Shown: positions 33,505 through 42,595, numbered from the stretch's first letter. The stretch is 64,000 nucleotides of DNA from Paractinoplanes atraurantiacus (GCF_900215205.1 NZ_OBDY01000010.1:21862-85861); one strand, 5' to 3'. Numbers and translations are program-made. Notes: generated by a model not told the origin, from the letters alone.

Positions 33505-34098
33505 ATGGTGGATCTCTCTGCCGCCCTGGACCATGGCGTCCCGCCGCTGCCCGCGACCCTGCCGGTGGGCCGAAAAGTGATCGCCGCCGCCGGTGTGTGG
33601 GGTGACTACGGCGCGGTCGTCGTCCTGAGCCGCGACGACGAGGAGGACCACGATCTGCTCGACGACGTGTACCTGCTGGGCCGGGCCGCCGACGGCAGCT
33701 GGCAGCACCCGTACGGCAGCTCCGGCTCGGTGATGCCCGAAGAGGTGCTGAGGCGGCCCGCGAGCCCGCCTCCGGGCTGGCGCGGCGAGCACCTGCTGGA
33801 CCTGAGCGCGCAACTCTCCATCGTGGGCGGCCGCTGGCTCACCGAGCTGACCGTCCTGGCCACCACCGAGGTCACCACGGTCGAGGTCACCTACGGCGGC
33901 GAATCGATCACCGTCCCCGTGCCGCCGAGCGGCCTGATCACCCTGCCCGGCCTCATCCGCTCCGTCGACGACGTCGCCCGGTTCCGGGGCTTCGACGACA
34001 GCGGCGCCCTGCGCGGAATGCGCTCCTACCTGCCGCTGACCGAGTCCGACCGGCGCCACGGGTGGCCCACGGAATCATTCTGGACCGTCATCGAATAG
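33505..34098 (+). CDS. Hypothetical soluble protein
   Basis: A 197-residue protein from ATG 33505 (MVDLSAALDHGVPPLPATLP). It has no signal peptide or membrane segment and is rich in beta-strand-forming stretches (LTELTVLATTEVTTVEVTYG). No family is recognised. It is divergent from the ArsR gene across the inverted repeat, so it may share that control. The 3' end overlaps the convergent GNAT fusion gene by 24 bases. Confidence 0.62.
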   Translation: MVDLSAALDHGVPPLPATLPVGRKVIAAAGVWGDYGAVVVLSRDDEEDHDLLDDVYLLGRAADGSWQHPYGSSGSVMPEEVLRRPASPPPGWRGEHLLDLSAQLSIVGGRWLTELTVLATTEVTTVEVTYGGESITVPVPPSGLITLPGLIRSVDDVARFRGFDDSGALRGMRSYLPLTESDRRHGWPTESFWTVIE

Positions 34099-35082
34099 TC
34101 GTCCGGTCGTGAGCTCGCCCTGCCAGGTCCTCAGTGTCACTTCACGGCCTCCGAAGTCCAGCCTGAGCCCGGTTACCTCGCCGACCTGGTTGAGGATCGG
34201 CGCCCCTCCGGACAGGGAGCGGCCGGCAACGGCGGCGAAAGGTGGCTCGGCCGAGGCGTCGCGCGGGATCCACCGGCCGTCGGGGTCGGGGTACTGATAT
34301 CCGGACCGCCAGTCGTCACCGGAAGACGTCAGGATCCATTCCAGCGACCAGTCGGATCGGCAGTCGAAGAGAATCCCCCGGCCGTCGTCGAAGGCGAGGT
34401 GCGCCGGCCCCGTTCGAAGGTCGGAAGGTTCGCCCGGCTGCTGCCATGCGAGGCGAATTGCCTTCACAAGCCTGTGCCCGATCAGTTCGTTCAGCGCCAG
34501 GGGTCGTCGAAGTCCCTCCTCGGTCGGCTGGTGCGTCGTCAGTTCAGCTTGGGCGATGGGCGGCCCCGTGCCAGGCGTAGCGGCCGAGCGCACGTGCCGG
34601 TGGCCGCTGGTGGGAAAGGCGGGTGGCGCGGCCGGGAGCAGGTCCTGCACGGAGTAGCCGCATTTGGTCGCCACCCGGCAGGAGGCGTGGTTGTCGGCGG
34701 CGTGCAGCAGCTCCAAGCGGGACACTGGCAGGGTGGCCAGCGCCCACTGCGAAACCGCCTCCAGCGCCCGCCCGGCCACACCCTGGCCCCGCGCCTGGGG
34801 CGCGGTCCAATAGCCGACCTCGGCGGTTTCCCCCTTCACCACCACGTGGCCGAGCGGTGGGCCGTCGTCTCCGGCGGGCACCACGGCGAAGCTGAACCTT
34901 GTCGCGGTGACCCATCCTGCGGCCTGGGTGTCCAGCCACTGCCGGGCTTGGGTCTCGTCGGTCAAGGAGGTGGCCAGCCACCGGCGCAATGCCGGGTCCC
35001 TGTGCGCCTCGATCAGCGCCACCAGGTCCTCGAGGCGCCACGGTCTGAGCAACAGGCCGGGGGCGGACAGGACGATCGCCAT
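34075..35082 (-). CDS. GNAT acetyltransferase fused to an uncharacterised C-terminal domain
   Basis: A 335-residue protein. Residues 1-165 are a GNAT domain of the RimJ/RimL type: LLLRPWRLEDLVALIEAHRD, WTAPQARGQGVAGRALEAVS (acetyl-CoA loop) and HAADNHASCRVATKCGYSVQ. Residues about 190-335 form a second domain, including GRGILFDCRSDWSLEWILTS and EVTGLRLDFGGREVTLRTWQ, that I do not recognise. Part of the GNAT domain is repeated in inverted orientation near 41.8 kb as a broken copy. The substrate is unknown. Confidence 0.82.
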   Translation of the reverse strand: MAIVLSAPGLLLRPWRLEDLVALIEAHRDPALRRWLATSLTDETQARQWLDTQAAGWVTATRFSFAVVPAGDDGPPLGHVVVKGETAEVGYWTAPQARGQGVAGRALEAVSQWALATLPVSRLELLHAADNHASCRVATKCGYSVQDLLPAAPPAFPTSGHRHVRSAATPGTGPPIAQAELTTHQPTEEGLRRPLALNELIGHRLVKAIRLAWQQPGEPSDLRTGPAHLAFDDGRGILFDCRSDWSLEWILTSSGDDWRSGYQYPDPDGRWIPRDASAEPPFAAVAGRSLSGGAPILNQVGEVTGLRLDFGGREVTLRTWQGELTTGRLFDDGPE

Positions 35083-35140
35083 GGGCGATCATCCTGTCAT
35101 TTCGGCCGGGGGCGAAGCTTTGCGGGCCTAGCCTGCGGCG

Positions 35141-35797
35141 ATGCGAGAGATTTTGTACGACCCGGCGTACGTCGTGCCCGCGGTGCCGCCGGGGAGTGCG
35201 GGTGTGGGGTGGCTTCGGGCGACGGTCGGGCGGTTCTGCGAGGGCGACGACCATGCGCGGCGGCGCGGGCTGGCCGAGGCGATTCTCGACGGTATTCCGC
35301 CGGGGTCGCTGAAGGGCGAGCGCGGGCATCCGGTGGCCGTGCTGGCCGCGGCCATGGGTGTGACCGATCCCGATGTGGCCTCGCTGGTCGAGGACGTGGC
35401 GCAGGCCTACCAGCCGGGCAGCGGGGATGACGAGCGCGCCGATCCGGCCGTCGAGCGGCTTGTCGTGATCTTCGGTGGGCGGCGCGACGAGGAGACCGCG
35501 GCCCGGATCGGGGTGCTGGTGCAGGCCTGTACGGCGACTCTCGCTCTGATCGAGAAGGCCCGGCACCGGCCGGTTGACGAGGTGCTGCGCGACGATCCGC
35601 CGGTGCCTTTCACCAAGCGCCGGCGGATCGACAGCGATGAGGTCGTGCTGGTGCCGCTCGCCGGGGAGACGGCGTTCGGGGCGGGCCCGCGCCGATGCCC
35701 GGGACGGGCGCACGCCCTGGCGTTAGCGGAAGCGGCTACGAATCACTCTGGCGCGGGACGCAGATCTTCACCGCGGCCGGGGCCACCTTCGCCGTGA
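35141..35797 (+). CDS. Truncated cytochrome P450-like protein
   Basis: A 218-residue protein. The haem-ligand motif FGAGPRRCPGRAHALALAEA (Cys186) and the approach VPFTKRRRIDSDEVVLVPLA match the C-terminal part of cytochrome P450. RFCEGDDHARRRGLAEAIL resembles the WxxxR-like N-terminal region. The protein is about half the usual ~400 residues and lacks the ExxR/I-helix signatures in recognisable form. Such short P450-like proteins occur in actinobacteria; haem binding is plausible but monooxygenase activity is doubtful. It overlaps the convergent lipid-kinase gene by 62 bases. Confidence 0.72.
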   Translation: MREILYDPAYVVPAVPPGSAGVGWLRATVGRFCEGDDHARRRGLAEAILDGIPPGSLKGERGHPVAVLAAAMGVTDPDVASLVEDVAQAYQPGSGDDERADPAVERLVVIFGGRRDEETAARIGVLVQACTATLALIEKARHRPVDEVLRDDPPVPFTKRRRIDSDEVVLVPLAGETAFGAGPRRCPGRAHALALAEAATNHSGAGRRSSPRPGPPSP

Positions 35798-36644
35798 AGG
35801 TCTTCGTCTTTGTGCGGGCGCCGCCGTCCAGCTCGTACTCCATCTTGGACTTGAGTTTGACCTCGACCTGGCGAGCCCGGGTCGTGCGCACGAACGGGGA
35901 GCTGTCGCTGCGGCCGACCGCCATCGTGCCCAGGGCGCGGGCCCACTGCAGGGCGCCCTGTGCCGTGGCGACGCCGACGTCGAGCCAGCCGTCGTCCGGT
36001 TTGGCGTCGTCGAAGGCCTTGATGCCTCCGGTGATCTTGCTGACGTTGCCGATCAGGACGCAGCTGGCCTCGTCCTCGAACCACTCGTTGCCGTCGATCT
36101 TGATCTGGGCCTTCGGGGCCTCGCCGTTCACGTGGCGGACGCCGGCCCACACGTACGCCAATTTGCCCAAACGATCTTTCATGTTGCGGTCGGCGTCGCT
36201 GATCATCGCGCCGTCGAAGCCGACGCCGGCCATCACGCCGAAGTACTCGCCGTTGAGCTTGCCCAGGTCGATGCGGTGACGGTCGCCGTTCAGGGCGATG
36301 TCCACCGCCTGTTCGAGGTCCGTGGGGATGCCCAGGTTGGACGCGAGCAGGTTGCCCGTGCCGGCCGGCATGATGGCCAGCGGGATCTTCGAGCCGCCCT
36401 TCTCGCGGGCCAGGACGTCGATCGAACGTTGCACCATGCCGTCACCGCCCCACACCACCAGCAGGTCCGGCTTGGCCTTGATGACCTTCCGGACCTGCTC
36501 GGGGGCCTTCTTGCTCTTCGGCACCTCGTGCCACAGCAGGTCTTCGACGCCCGTGTCGGTGAGGCGGCGGCGGAGCTCGTCCAGGCCGCCGCCGAACGTC
36601 TTGCGCTGGTGAGCGACAACGGCGATCTTCCGGGGAGTGCTCAT
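35736..36644 (-). CDS. Diacylglycerol kinase-family lipid kinase
   Basis: A 302-residue protein of the DAGK catalytic family. The nucleotide motif WGGDGMVQRS (65-74) and MPAGTGNLLASNLGIP (92-107) are diagnostic, and VMAGVGFDGAMISDA is the second family motif. It probably phosphorylates diacylglycerol or a related lipid to recycle it into phospholipid synthesis. There is no membrane helix; the C-terminal beta-sandwich is present. Confidence 0.9.
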   Translation of the reverse strand: MSTPRKIAVVAHQRKTFGGGLDELRRRLTDTGVEDLLWHEVPKSKKAPEQVRKVIKAKPDLLVVWGGDGMVQRSIDVLAREKGGSKIPLAIMPAGTGNLLASNLGIPTDLEQAVDIALNGDRHRIDLGKLNGEYFGVMAGVGFDGAMISDADRNMKDRLGKLAYVWAGVRHVNGEAPKAQIKIDGNEWFEDEASCVLIGNVSKITGGIKAFDDAKPDDGWLDVGVATAQGALQWARALGTMAVGRSDSSPFVRTTRARQVEVKLKSKMEYELDGGARTKTKTFTAKVAPAAVKICVPRQSDS

Positions 36645-36678
36645 GGCCAGCGCACTACCCGTATCGATGAAATCGTAA

Positions 36679-37257
36679 TCAGTTGACCGTCTCTCGCATG
36701 CGCTGCTCGGCCGCCGCGCTGCGGATCACCATGAGGCGCAACTCGAGCTCGTCCGAGACCATCGAGGCGAGGTGCTCGAGGGCCTTGAGCTGGCGCGGGG
36801 TGGCCTCACGGGGTTTGTTGTCGATCACGTTGACCGTGCCGAGGCGGTAGCCGTCGTGCGTGCGGATCGGCGCCGCCGCGTAGAAGCGCAGGCCCAGATC
36901 GCCCCGGACCAGCGGATGTTCGAGGGTGCGCGGGTCGACCGCGGCGTTGTTGATGACGTACACGTCGTCCTGCGCGATCACCGACGCGCACAGGCCCGGC
37001 TCGCGGCCGACCTGCCGGACGCCGCTGAGGCCCTGGCACGCGGCCAGCCAGACCCGGTCCTGCTCGACCAGCGAGACGGTCGCGATCGGTGTGTCGAAGA
37101 TGGCCCCCGCGACGAACGCGATCCGGTCGTACGCGTCCTCGACCGGCTGATCGACCAGCCGGTAGCGGCGGACGGCCTCGAGCCGGGCCTGCTCCTCGGG
37201 GTTGATGTTGTCCAGGTACTCGTAGGCGTTCGACGACACGGGACTGCTGCTCGTCAT
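36679..37257 (-). CDS. GAF-domain sensor protein
   Basis: A 192-residue protein made almost entirely of one GAF domain (about 25-170). IFDTPIATVSLVEQDRVWLA, GLCASVIAQDDVYVINNAAV and LRFYAAAPIRTHDGYRLGTV are typical of the subgroup found at the N-terminus of diguanylate cyclases and histidine kinases. Here no output domain is fused, so it may act through partner proteins or as a small-molecule sensor. Confidence 0.85.
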   Translation of the reverse strand: MTSSSPVSSNAYEYLDNINPEEQARLEAVRRYRLVDQPVEDAYDRIAFVAGAIFDTPIATVSLVEQDRVWLAACQGLSGVRQVGREPGLCASVIAQDDVYVINNAAVDPRTLEHPLVRGDLGLRFYAAAPIRTHDGYRLGTVNVIDNKPREATPRQLKALEHLASMVSDELELRLMVIRSAAAEQRMRETVN

Positions 37258-37404
37258 GGCTGCTCCTCGTAGGCGGCTACGGTGCCTGCGAGCCTAGAAA
37301 GGGCATCGGTGTCCCGCAATGCTCTCGGTGGGCGAATCGGCGGCACATCCTGTGAAGAGGCTGGGATGTCGCACAAACTGTCGGTCTCCGGGTAATGGTC
37401 GTGC

Positions 37405-38244
37405 GTGACGCAACCAACCGCCGCCGTGATCGGGCAGCTCGCCCGCGACCTCGTATTGACCGTTGACGAACTCCCGGATGTCGGTTCCTCCGGCGCGGCG
37501 ACCGCCCGGCGCGAGCAGCTGGGCGGCAAGGGCGCCAACCAGGCCGTGGCGCTGGCCCAGCTCGGGGTGCGGCCGTCGCTGGTCGCGGTGGCCGGCGACG
37601 ACGTCATCGGCGACGTGCTGCTGGATCAGGCGAAACAGGACGGGATTGACGTACGCCGGGTGGTGCGCCGGCGCGGCGCGTTGACCGGCCTGATCGTCGA
37701 GATCCTCGAACCCGGGTCGCACTACCGCTACGTGGAGCACTTGCCGCCGGAGGTGCTGCTCACCGAGGGTGACGTGCGGGCCGCGCGGGACGTGATCGCG
37801 GGCGCCGACGCCGTGCTCGTGCAGTTGCAGCAGCCGTTCGAGGCCGCGCTGGCCGCGGCGCGGATCGGTCACGAGGCCGGAAAGCTGGTCGTGCTGGACG
37901 GCGAGGTCTCCGACAAGGCGATTCTGGAGTACGCGGACGTGGTGCGGGCCGATGAGAAGGAAGCGTCCGGGATCGACGCGAGCGTTCTCGACGGCGGCCC
38001 GTCGCTGCTGGCGCTGGCCGAGGAGGACGGCAACGTCCTGATCTGGAAGGACGGCCGGGTCAAGATCCCGCTGACCGGCGGCGAGCCGGTCGACACCACC
38101 GGCGGCGGCGACTCCTTCACGGCCGCGCTGACCGCGACCCTGCTGGCCGGCGGGTCGTACGAGGAGGCCGGCCGGCGGGCGACGCTCGCGTCCGGCGTCA
38201 CCGTCATGCACGTGAGCGGCCGGCCGGACCTGCGCCATGTCTGA
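37405..38244 (+). CDS. PfkB-family carbohydrate kinase (ribokinase-like)
   Basis: A 279-residue kinase from GTG 37405. Substrate-binding GGKGANQAVALAQLG (40-54) and the ATP/anion-hole motif DTTGGGDSFTAAL (catalytic D236) define the family. Length is slightly below ribokinase (about 300). The sugar is not determinable. It overlaps the GH65 gene by 8 bases, so the pair probably acts on products of one saccharide. Confidence 0.88.
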   Translation: MTQPTAAVIGQLARDLVLTVDELPDVGSSGAATARREQLGGKGANQAVALAQLGVRPSLVAVAGDDVIGDVLLDQAKQDGIDVRRVVRRRGALTGLIVEILEPGSHYRYVEHLPPEVLLTEGDVRAARDVIAGADAVLVQLQQPFEAALAAARIGHEAGKLVVLDGEVSDKAILEYADVVRADEKEASGIDASVLDGGPSLLALAEEDGNVLIWKDGRVKIPLTGGEPVDTTGGGDSFTAALTATLLAGGSYEEAGRRATLASGVTVMHVSGRPDLRHV

Positions 38245-40429
38245 GATCGGAGCCGCCGAGCCGTGGGCCGTCCGCGAGACCGCCCTGCCCGGCGACGACG
38301 GGCTGCGCCAGGCCGAGTCGATCTTCGCGCTGGCCAACGGGCACATCGGACTGCGCGGCAATCTCGACGAGCCGCACGCCGGCGGGATGCCCGGCACCTT
38401 CCTCAACTCGCTCTTCGAGGAAAGGGACATAACCTACCCCGAGGCCGGGTACGCGTTCCCGGAGCGCACCGAGACGGTCGTGAACGCGCCCAACGCGAAG
38501 CCGATCGCGCTGCGGGTCGGCGACGAGCCCTTCGACGTACGGACGGGGACGCTGACCCGGCACGAGCGGGTGCTCGATCTGCGGGCCGGCACACTTACCC
38601 GCGAGGTCGAATGGACCTCATCCGCCGGCGTCGAGGTGCGGGTGCGCAGCGTACGGCTGGTCTCGTTCCCGCGCCCGTCGGTGACCGCCGTCCGCTACTC
38701 GGTCCACGCCGACGCGCCCCTGAGGATCGAGTCCGATCTGGTGGTCAACGAGGCGCTGCCCTCGGAGCGGGACGACCCGCGGGCCAGCGCGATCATCTCG
38801 ACGCCCTTCCGGAGCCTGTCGAGCGACCGCGACGTCCTGGTCCACCGCACCCGCGGCAGCGGCCTGCCGGTCGCCGCCGCAGTGATCCATACCGGTCACG
38901 AAGGCACCGTCGTGACCTCGCTCGACCTCATCCGGTGGACCGCCGAGGGGCACGGTGAGATCACCTTCGACAAGTTCACCGCGTACCGCTGGAACGAGGA
39001 GAACATCCGCGAACAGGCGCTGAAGGACCGGGACGCCGCGGCCCGTGACGGCTTCGACGTGCTGCTGGCCGAGCAGCGCGACTATCTCGACGAGTTCTGG
39101 GACGGCGCCGACGTCGAGGTCGACGGCGACCCCGAGATCCAGCAGGCGGTGCGGTTCGGGCTCTTCCACGTTCTCCAGGCGGCGGCCCAGGCCGGCCCGC
39201 ATCCCATCCCGGCCAAGGGCCTGACCGGCAACGGCTACGACGGGCACACCCTGTGGGACACCGAGACGTACGTGCTGCCCGTGCTCACGTACACCCATCC
39301 CGAATGCGCCGGAATGGCCCTGCGCTGGCGGCACAGCACCCTCGACAAGGCCCGCGACCGGGCCCGCGAGCTGCGGCTGGACGGCGCGGCGTTCCCATGG
39401 CGGACGATCAGCGGCGTCGAGTGCTCCGGCTATTGGCCGGCCGGAACGGCCGCGTTGCACGTCAACGCCGACATCGCCGACGCGGTTCTGCGCTATTACG
39501 CCGCCACCTGCGACGAGGACTTCATGCGCTCGGCGGGCCGGGAACTGCTCGAAGAGACGGCCCGCCTCTGGAAGTCGGTCGTCTACTTCGACGAGGAGAA
39601 CACCGGCCACATCGCCGGCGTCACCGGCCCCGACGAATACACCGCATTGATGGACGACAACGTCTACACCAACCTCATGGCCGAGCAGAATCTGCGGGCC
39701 GCGGGCTCACCCGTACACCTGAACATGCCTTATGACGAGAAGCGGGAGGTCCACGACCAGTCGGCCGGCTTCACCCGCCTGCCCGCCTGGGATTTTTCGG
39801 ACGAGGAGTATCCACTGATGCTCCATCACCACTACCTGAACCTCTACCGCAAGCAGGTGATCAAGCAGGCCGACCTGGTGCTGGCGATGATGAAGCGCCC
39901 CGACCGGTTCACCCTCGACGAGAAGCGCCGCAACTTCGCGTACTACGAGGCCCGCACCGTCCGTGACTCCTCCCTGTCGGCCCCCATCCAGTCAGTGCTC
40001 GCCGCCGAGCTCGGCCACCTGACGAGAGCCCACGAATATCTGGCCGAGGCCGCGCTGCTCGACCTGCGCGGCAGCGGCGAGGCCGGCGGCGACGGCCTGC
40101 ACATCGCCGCCTGCGCCGGCGCGTGGATCTCCCTGGTGATGGGCTTCGGCGGCCTGCGCGACCACGACAACCGCCTGTCGTTCGCGCCGCGCCTGCCACC
40201 ACGGCTGAGCCGCCTGGCCTTCGGCCTGCGCTGGCGCGACTGCCGGCTGTCCGTCGTGGTCACCCCCGATTCCGTGACGTACGGGGCCAGGAACGCACCC
40301 GCCGACTTCCGCCATCAGGGCCACGACGTGCACCTGGCCGCCGGCCAGGAGGAGACGTTCCCGCTCGACCCCGTCGAGGACGTGCCCGCCCCACCGACCC
40401 CGCGCCCACCTCGTACGATCGCCGAATGA
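38237..40429 (+). CDS. Glycoside hydrolase family 65 disaccharide phosphorylase
   Basis: A 730-residue GH65 enzyme. SIFALANGHIGLRGNLDEPH is the N-terminal beta-sandwich signature. HTLWDTETYVLPVLTYTHPE and IAGVTGPDEYTALMDDNVYT (proposed catalytic acid E467) form the (alpha/alpha)6 barrel. RTVRDSSLSAPIQSVLAAEL contributes to phosphate binding. Such enzymes phosphorolyse alpha-glucosides (kojibiose, trehalose, maltose, nigerose) to beta-glucose-1-phosphate; which one cannot be read here. No beta-phosphoglucomutase is adjacent, unlike many GH65 loci; a PfkB kinase gene overlaps its start instead. Confidence 0.9.
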   Translation: MSEIGAAEPWAVRETALPGDDGLRQAESIFALANGHIGLRGNLDEPHAGGMPGTFLNSLFEERDITYPEAGYAFPERTETVVNAPNAKPIALRVGDEPFDVRTGTLTRHERVLDLRAGTLTREVEWTSSAGVEVRVRSVRLVSFPRPSVTAVRYSVHADAPLRIESDLVVNEALPSERDDPRASAIISTPFRSLSSDRDVLVHRTRGSGLPVAAAVIHTGHEGTVVTSLDLIRWTAEGHGEITFDKFTAYRWNEENIREQALKDRDAAARDGFDVLLAEQRDYLDEFWDGADVEVDGDPEIQQAVRFGLFHVLQAAAQAGPHPIPAKGLTGNGYDGHTLWDTETYVLPVLTYTHPECAGMALRWRHSTLDKARDRARELRLDGAAFPWRTISGVECSGYWPAGTAALHVNADIADAVLRYYAATCDEDFMRSAGRELLEETARLWKSVVYFDEENTGHIAGVTGPDEYTALMDDNVYTNLMAEQNLRAAGSPVHLNMPYDEKREVHDQSAGFTRLPAWDFSDEEYPLMLHHHYLNLYRKQVIKQADLVLAMMKRPDRFTLDEKRRNFAYYEARTVRDSSLSAPIQSVLAAELGHLTRAHEYLAEAALLDLRGSGEAGGDGLHIAACAGAWISLVMGFGGLRDHDNRLSFAPRLPPRLSRLAFGLRWRDCRLSVVVTPDSVTYGARNAPADFRHQGHDVHLAAGQEETFPLDPVEDVPAPPTPRPPRTIAE

Positions 40430-40947
40430 CGGTCTGGGTGGCTTTGTTGCGGGCGGTGAACCTGGGCGCCCGCAACAAAGTCCCCATGGCGGCCCTGCGC
40501 GCCGAGCTGGAGGCGGCCGGCCTGCCCGGCGCCCAGACCCACCTGCAGAGCGGCAACGTGGTGGTGCGCTCCGACCTCGACGTCGGCCCGATCATCCACA
40601 AGGTCCTGCGGGAACGCTTCGACCTCAACGAGCCGGTCATGGTCCGCAGCCGGTCCCGTCTCGACGAGATCATCGCCGCCAACCCGTTCCCCGAGGCGGC
40701 CGCCGCCCGGCCCACGTACCTGCGGGTGGTCTTCCTGGCCGACCACCCGCCGGCCGCCCGGGCCGAACTTCTCGAAGACCACGACGACGTACGCCTGCAC
40801 GACCGCGAGGTCTACATCGACTACCGGGACCGGGTGCACGGCAACCCGGTGAACGCCGCGATGATCGCCCGCCGCCTCGGCGTGCACGGCACCGAGCGGA
40901 ACTGGGCGACCATCACGAAGCTTTCCGAGCTCGCCGCTCTTCGGTAG
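40426..40947 (+). CDS. DUF1697 family protein
   Basis: A 173-residue protein whose ATG overlaps the GH65 stop (ATGA). WVALLRAVNLGARNKVPMAA, QTHLQSGNVVVRSDLD and a C-terminal GTERNWATITKLSELAAL identify DUF1697, a widespread bacterial family of unknown function. Co-translation with GH65 is probably positional rather than functional (inference). Confidence 0.88.
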   Translation: MTVWVALLRAVNLGARNKVPMAALRAELEAAGLPGAQTHLQSGNVVVRSDLDVGPIIHKVLRERFDLNEPVMVRSRSRLDEIIAANPFPEAAAARPTYLRVVFLADHPPAARAELLEDHDDVRLHDREVYIDYRDRVHGNPVNAAMIARRLGVHGTERNWATITKLSELAALR

Positions 40948-40956
40948 CCGCCCGTC

Positions 40957-41640
40957 TCACGGGCGCTCGTAGAGGCACCACCGGTCGAGTTCCAAAAGCG
41001 CCCGGGCGTAGGCCCGCGTGGTGGTCCCGGCGGTCAAACCGGCGATCGCCACATGCTCCACCGCCAGCCGCTCGGCATCGGCCAGGCCGGCCGGCGGCCG
41101 CGGCACGGTGAAGCCGATGGCCAGCCCGATCGTGGTCGGAGCGGCCCCGTACCGCTCATGCCAGCGCCGGGCGGCGGCCAGCAGCAGATCACCCGGAGTT
41201 CCCCAGACGCCGTACGGGTTGAGATAGGCGAACGCCGTCCACGGCTCGGGCCGGGGCAGAATGACCAGCAACTCCGGCTCCCCGAAGTGGCTCACGTCGT
41301 AGCCGTCGAGGTCATAGCCTTCATCGCCGGTACCGAGCGTCTCCGGGTCCCGCCCCCAGATGCTGAAGCCCGGCAGACGAGCCAGCTCGGCATCGACGTC
41401 AGCGGTCCGAGCCCAGGCGATCAGATCGCTCGGACTGCGGTCGTGGTGAAAGTCCGGCTCCAACACCGCCTGACTGTCAAAAACGAGAACCGGATTGTGC
41501 CCCGGAAGAGCAGCCCGAGCCGCCCGCAACACCCGCTGAGCATCACCATCGGGCCGAACCACGACAACGGTCTCATCGTGAATCCGCACCTGCTCCGCCC
41601 GATACGACTCGAGCCCCGCCGCCCGTAAGATCTTCTCCAC
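40957..41640 (-). CDS. DUF4253 domain-containing protein
   Basis: A 227-residue protein. The C-terminal ~110 residues, with ELLVILPRPEPWTAFAYLNP and LLLAAARRWHERYGAAPTTI, fit DUF4253, a family seen in immunity-protein-like and hypothetical proteins. The N-terminal half has no recognised domain. It converges on the DUF1697 gene with 9 bases between. Confidence 0.75.
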   Translation of the reverse strand: MEKILRAAGLESYRAEQVRIHDETVVVVRPDGDAQRVLRAARAALPGHNPVLVFDSQAVLEPDFHHDRSPSDLIAWARTADVDAELARLPGFSIWGRDPETLGTGDEGYDLDGYDVSHFGEPELLVILPRPEPWTAFAYLNPYGVWGTPGDLLLAAARRWHERYGAAPTTIGLAIGFTVPRPPAGLADAERLAVEHVAIAGLTAGTTTRAYARALLELDRWCLYERP

Positions 41641-41736
41641 GCGCCGATGCTAGAGACCAGCCGCGACCACCCGGTCGCCCTCCGGCGCGTCGAGGTTCGG
41701 CTCCGCCCATACCCCCGGCATACCCCCGGCATGCCT

Positions 41737-42091
41737 TCGGCCGCGTGGTGGTGAAGGGGAAACCGCCGAGGTCGGCTATTGGACCGCGCCCCAGGCGCGG
41801 GGCCGGGGCGTGGCCGGGCGGGCGCTGGAGGCGGTTTCGCACTGGGCGCTGGCCACCCTCCCGCTCCCGCCCGCGCCGCCCGCCTTCCCCACCAGCGGCC
41901 ACCGGCACGTGCGCTCAGCCGCCCTCGGCGTTCTGGCCCAGGCCCACGCCGCCCTCTCGCAGCGGGCTGCTTCAAGGTCAGAGCGAGCGGTGCCCGCACA
42001 CGCGGAGGCGTGGGAGGACGAGGGAGACATGCTGCCCGACCCGGCCGACGACGAGGAGCGGCGCCGAATCGACCGTGAGAACTCCGAATGA
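41737..42091 (+). pseudogene. Broken inverted copy of GNAT gene
   Basis: 41737-41923 is nearly identical to the reverse complement of 34581-34858, the middle of the GNAT fusion gene, from the KGETAEVGYWTAPQARG region to TSGHRHVRSA. Relative to that gene it has lost one G (AAGGGGGAAA became AAGGGGAAA), shifting frame, and ~84 bases encoding the RLELLHAADNHASCR region. After 41923 it continues as unrelated sequence that stays open to 42091 (AEAWEDEGDMLPDPADDEER). No start with a ribosome site is evident. This explains the otherwise gene-free interval 41641-42178. Confidence 0.75.
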
Positions 42092-42178
42092 TCGCCGCGT
42101 GCGGATCGACTACTCCAGCGATTGGTATGGCGGGCGTGCGCCCGACTGCACATCAGTGCGTTTGGCGGGGTGTGCTCA

Positions 42179-42595
42179 TCACGTGGTGAGGACGGCGGTG
42201 AGCATCGGGAGGAGTGACTCGTGGGCGAGGTCCATGTGGTCGAGGTCGGAGGCCTTGAACCAGCCCATGTCGTCGTGTTCGTCCGGGGCGGCGTTGACGG
42301 GGGTGCCGGTCCAGCCGTCGATCAGGAAGATGTGCATGTCGAAGGCGGCTGTCCGGATCTCGTGGATCGGTGGGCCGGACGGCTCCGGCGCGGTGATTCC
42401 CAGCTCCTCCTGGAGCTCGCGGACCACGCTCTGTTTCGGATCCTCGCCCTCGTCGACGTGGCCGCCCGGCAGGTCCCAGACGTCGGGATAGTAACGGCGG
42501 CCGGGGCTTCGATGACACAGCAGGACCCGGTCGCCGTCGCGGAGAACGGCCGTCACGATCCGGGCCCGGCCGGAGTCGTCGGCGGAGATCGTCAT
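42179..42595 (-). CDS. NUDIX hydrolase
   Basis: A 138-residue protein with an intact Nudix box at about 44-66 (GHVDEGEDPKQSVVRELQEE followed by LGI), which binds Mg2+ and cleaves nucleoside-diphosphate-linked substrates. VLRDGDRVLLCHRSPGRRYY and PDVWDLPGGHVDEGE fit the MutT/8-oxo-dGTP type, though substrate cannot be assigned. It sits just downstream of the GNAT remnant and converges with it. Confidence 0.9.
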   Translation of the reverse strand: MTISADDSGRARIVTAVLRDGDRVLLCHRSPGRRYYPDVWDLPGGHVDEGEDPKQSVVRELQEELGITAPEPSGPPIHEIRTAAFDMHIFLIDGWTGTPVNAAPDEHDDMGWFKASDLDHMDLAHESLLPMLTAVLTT

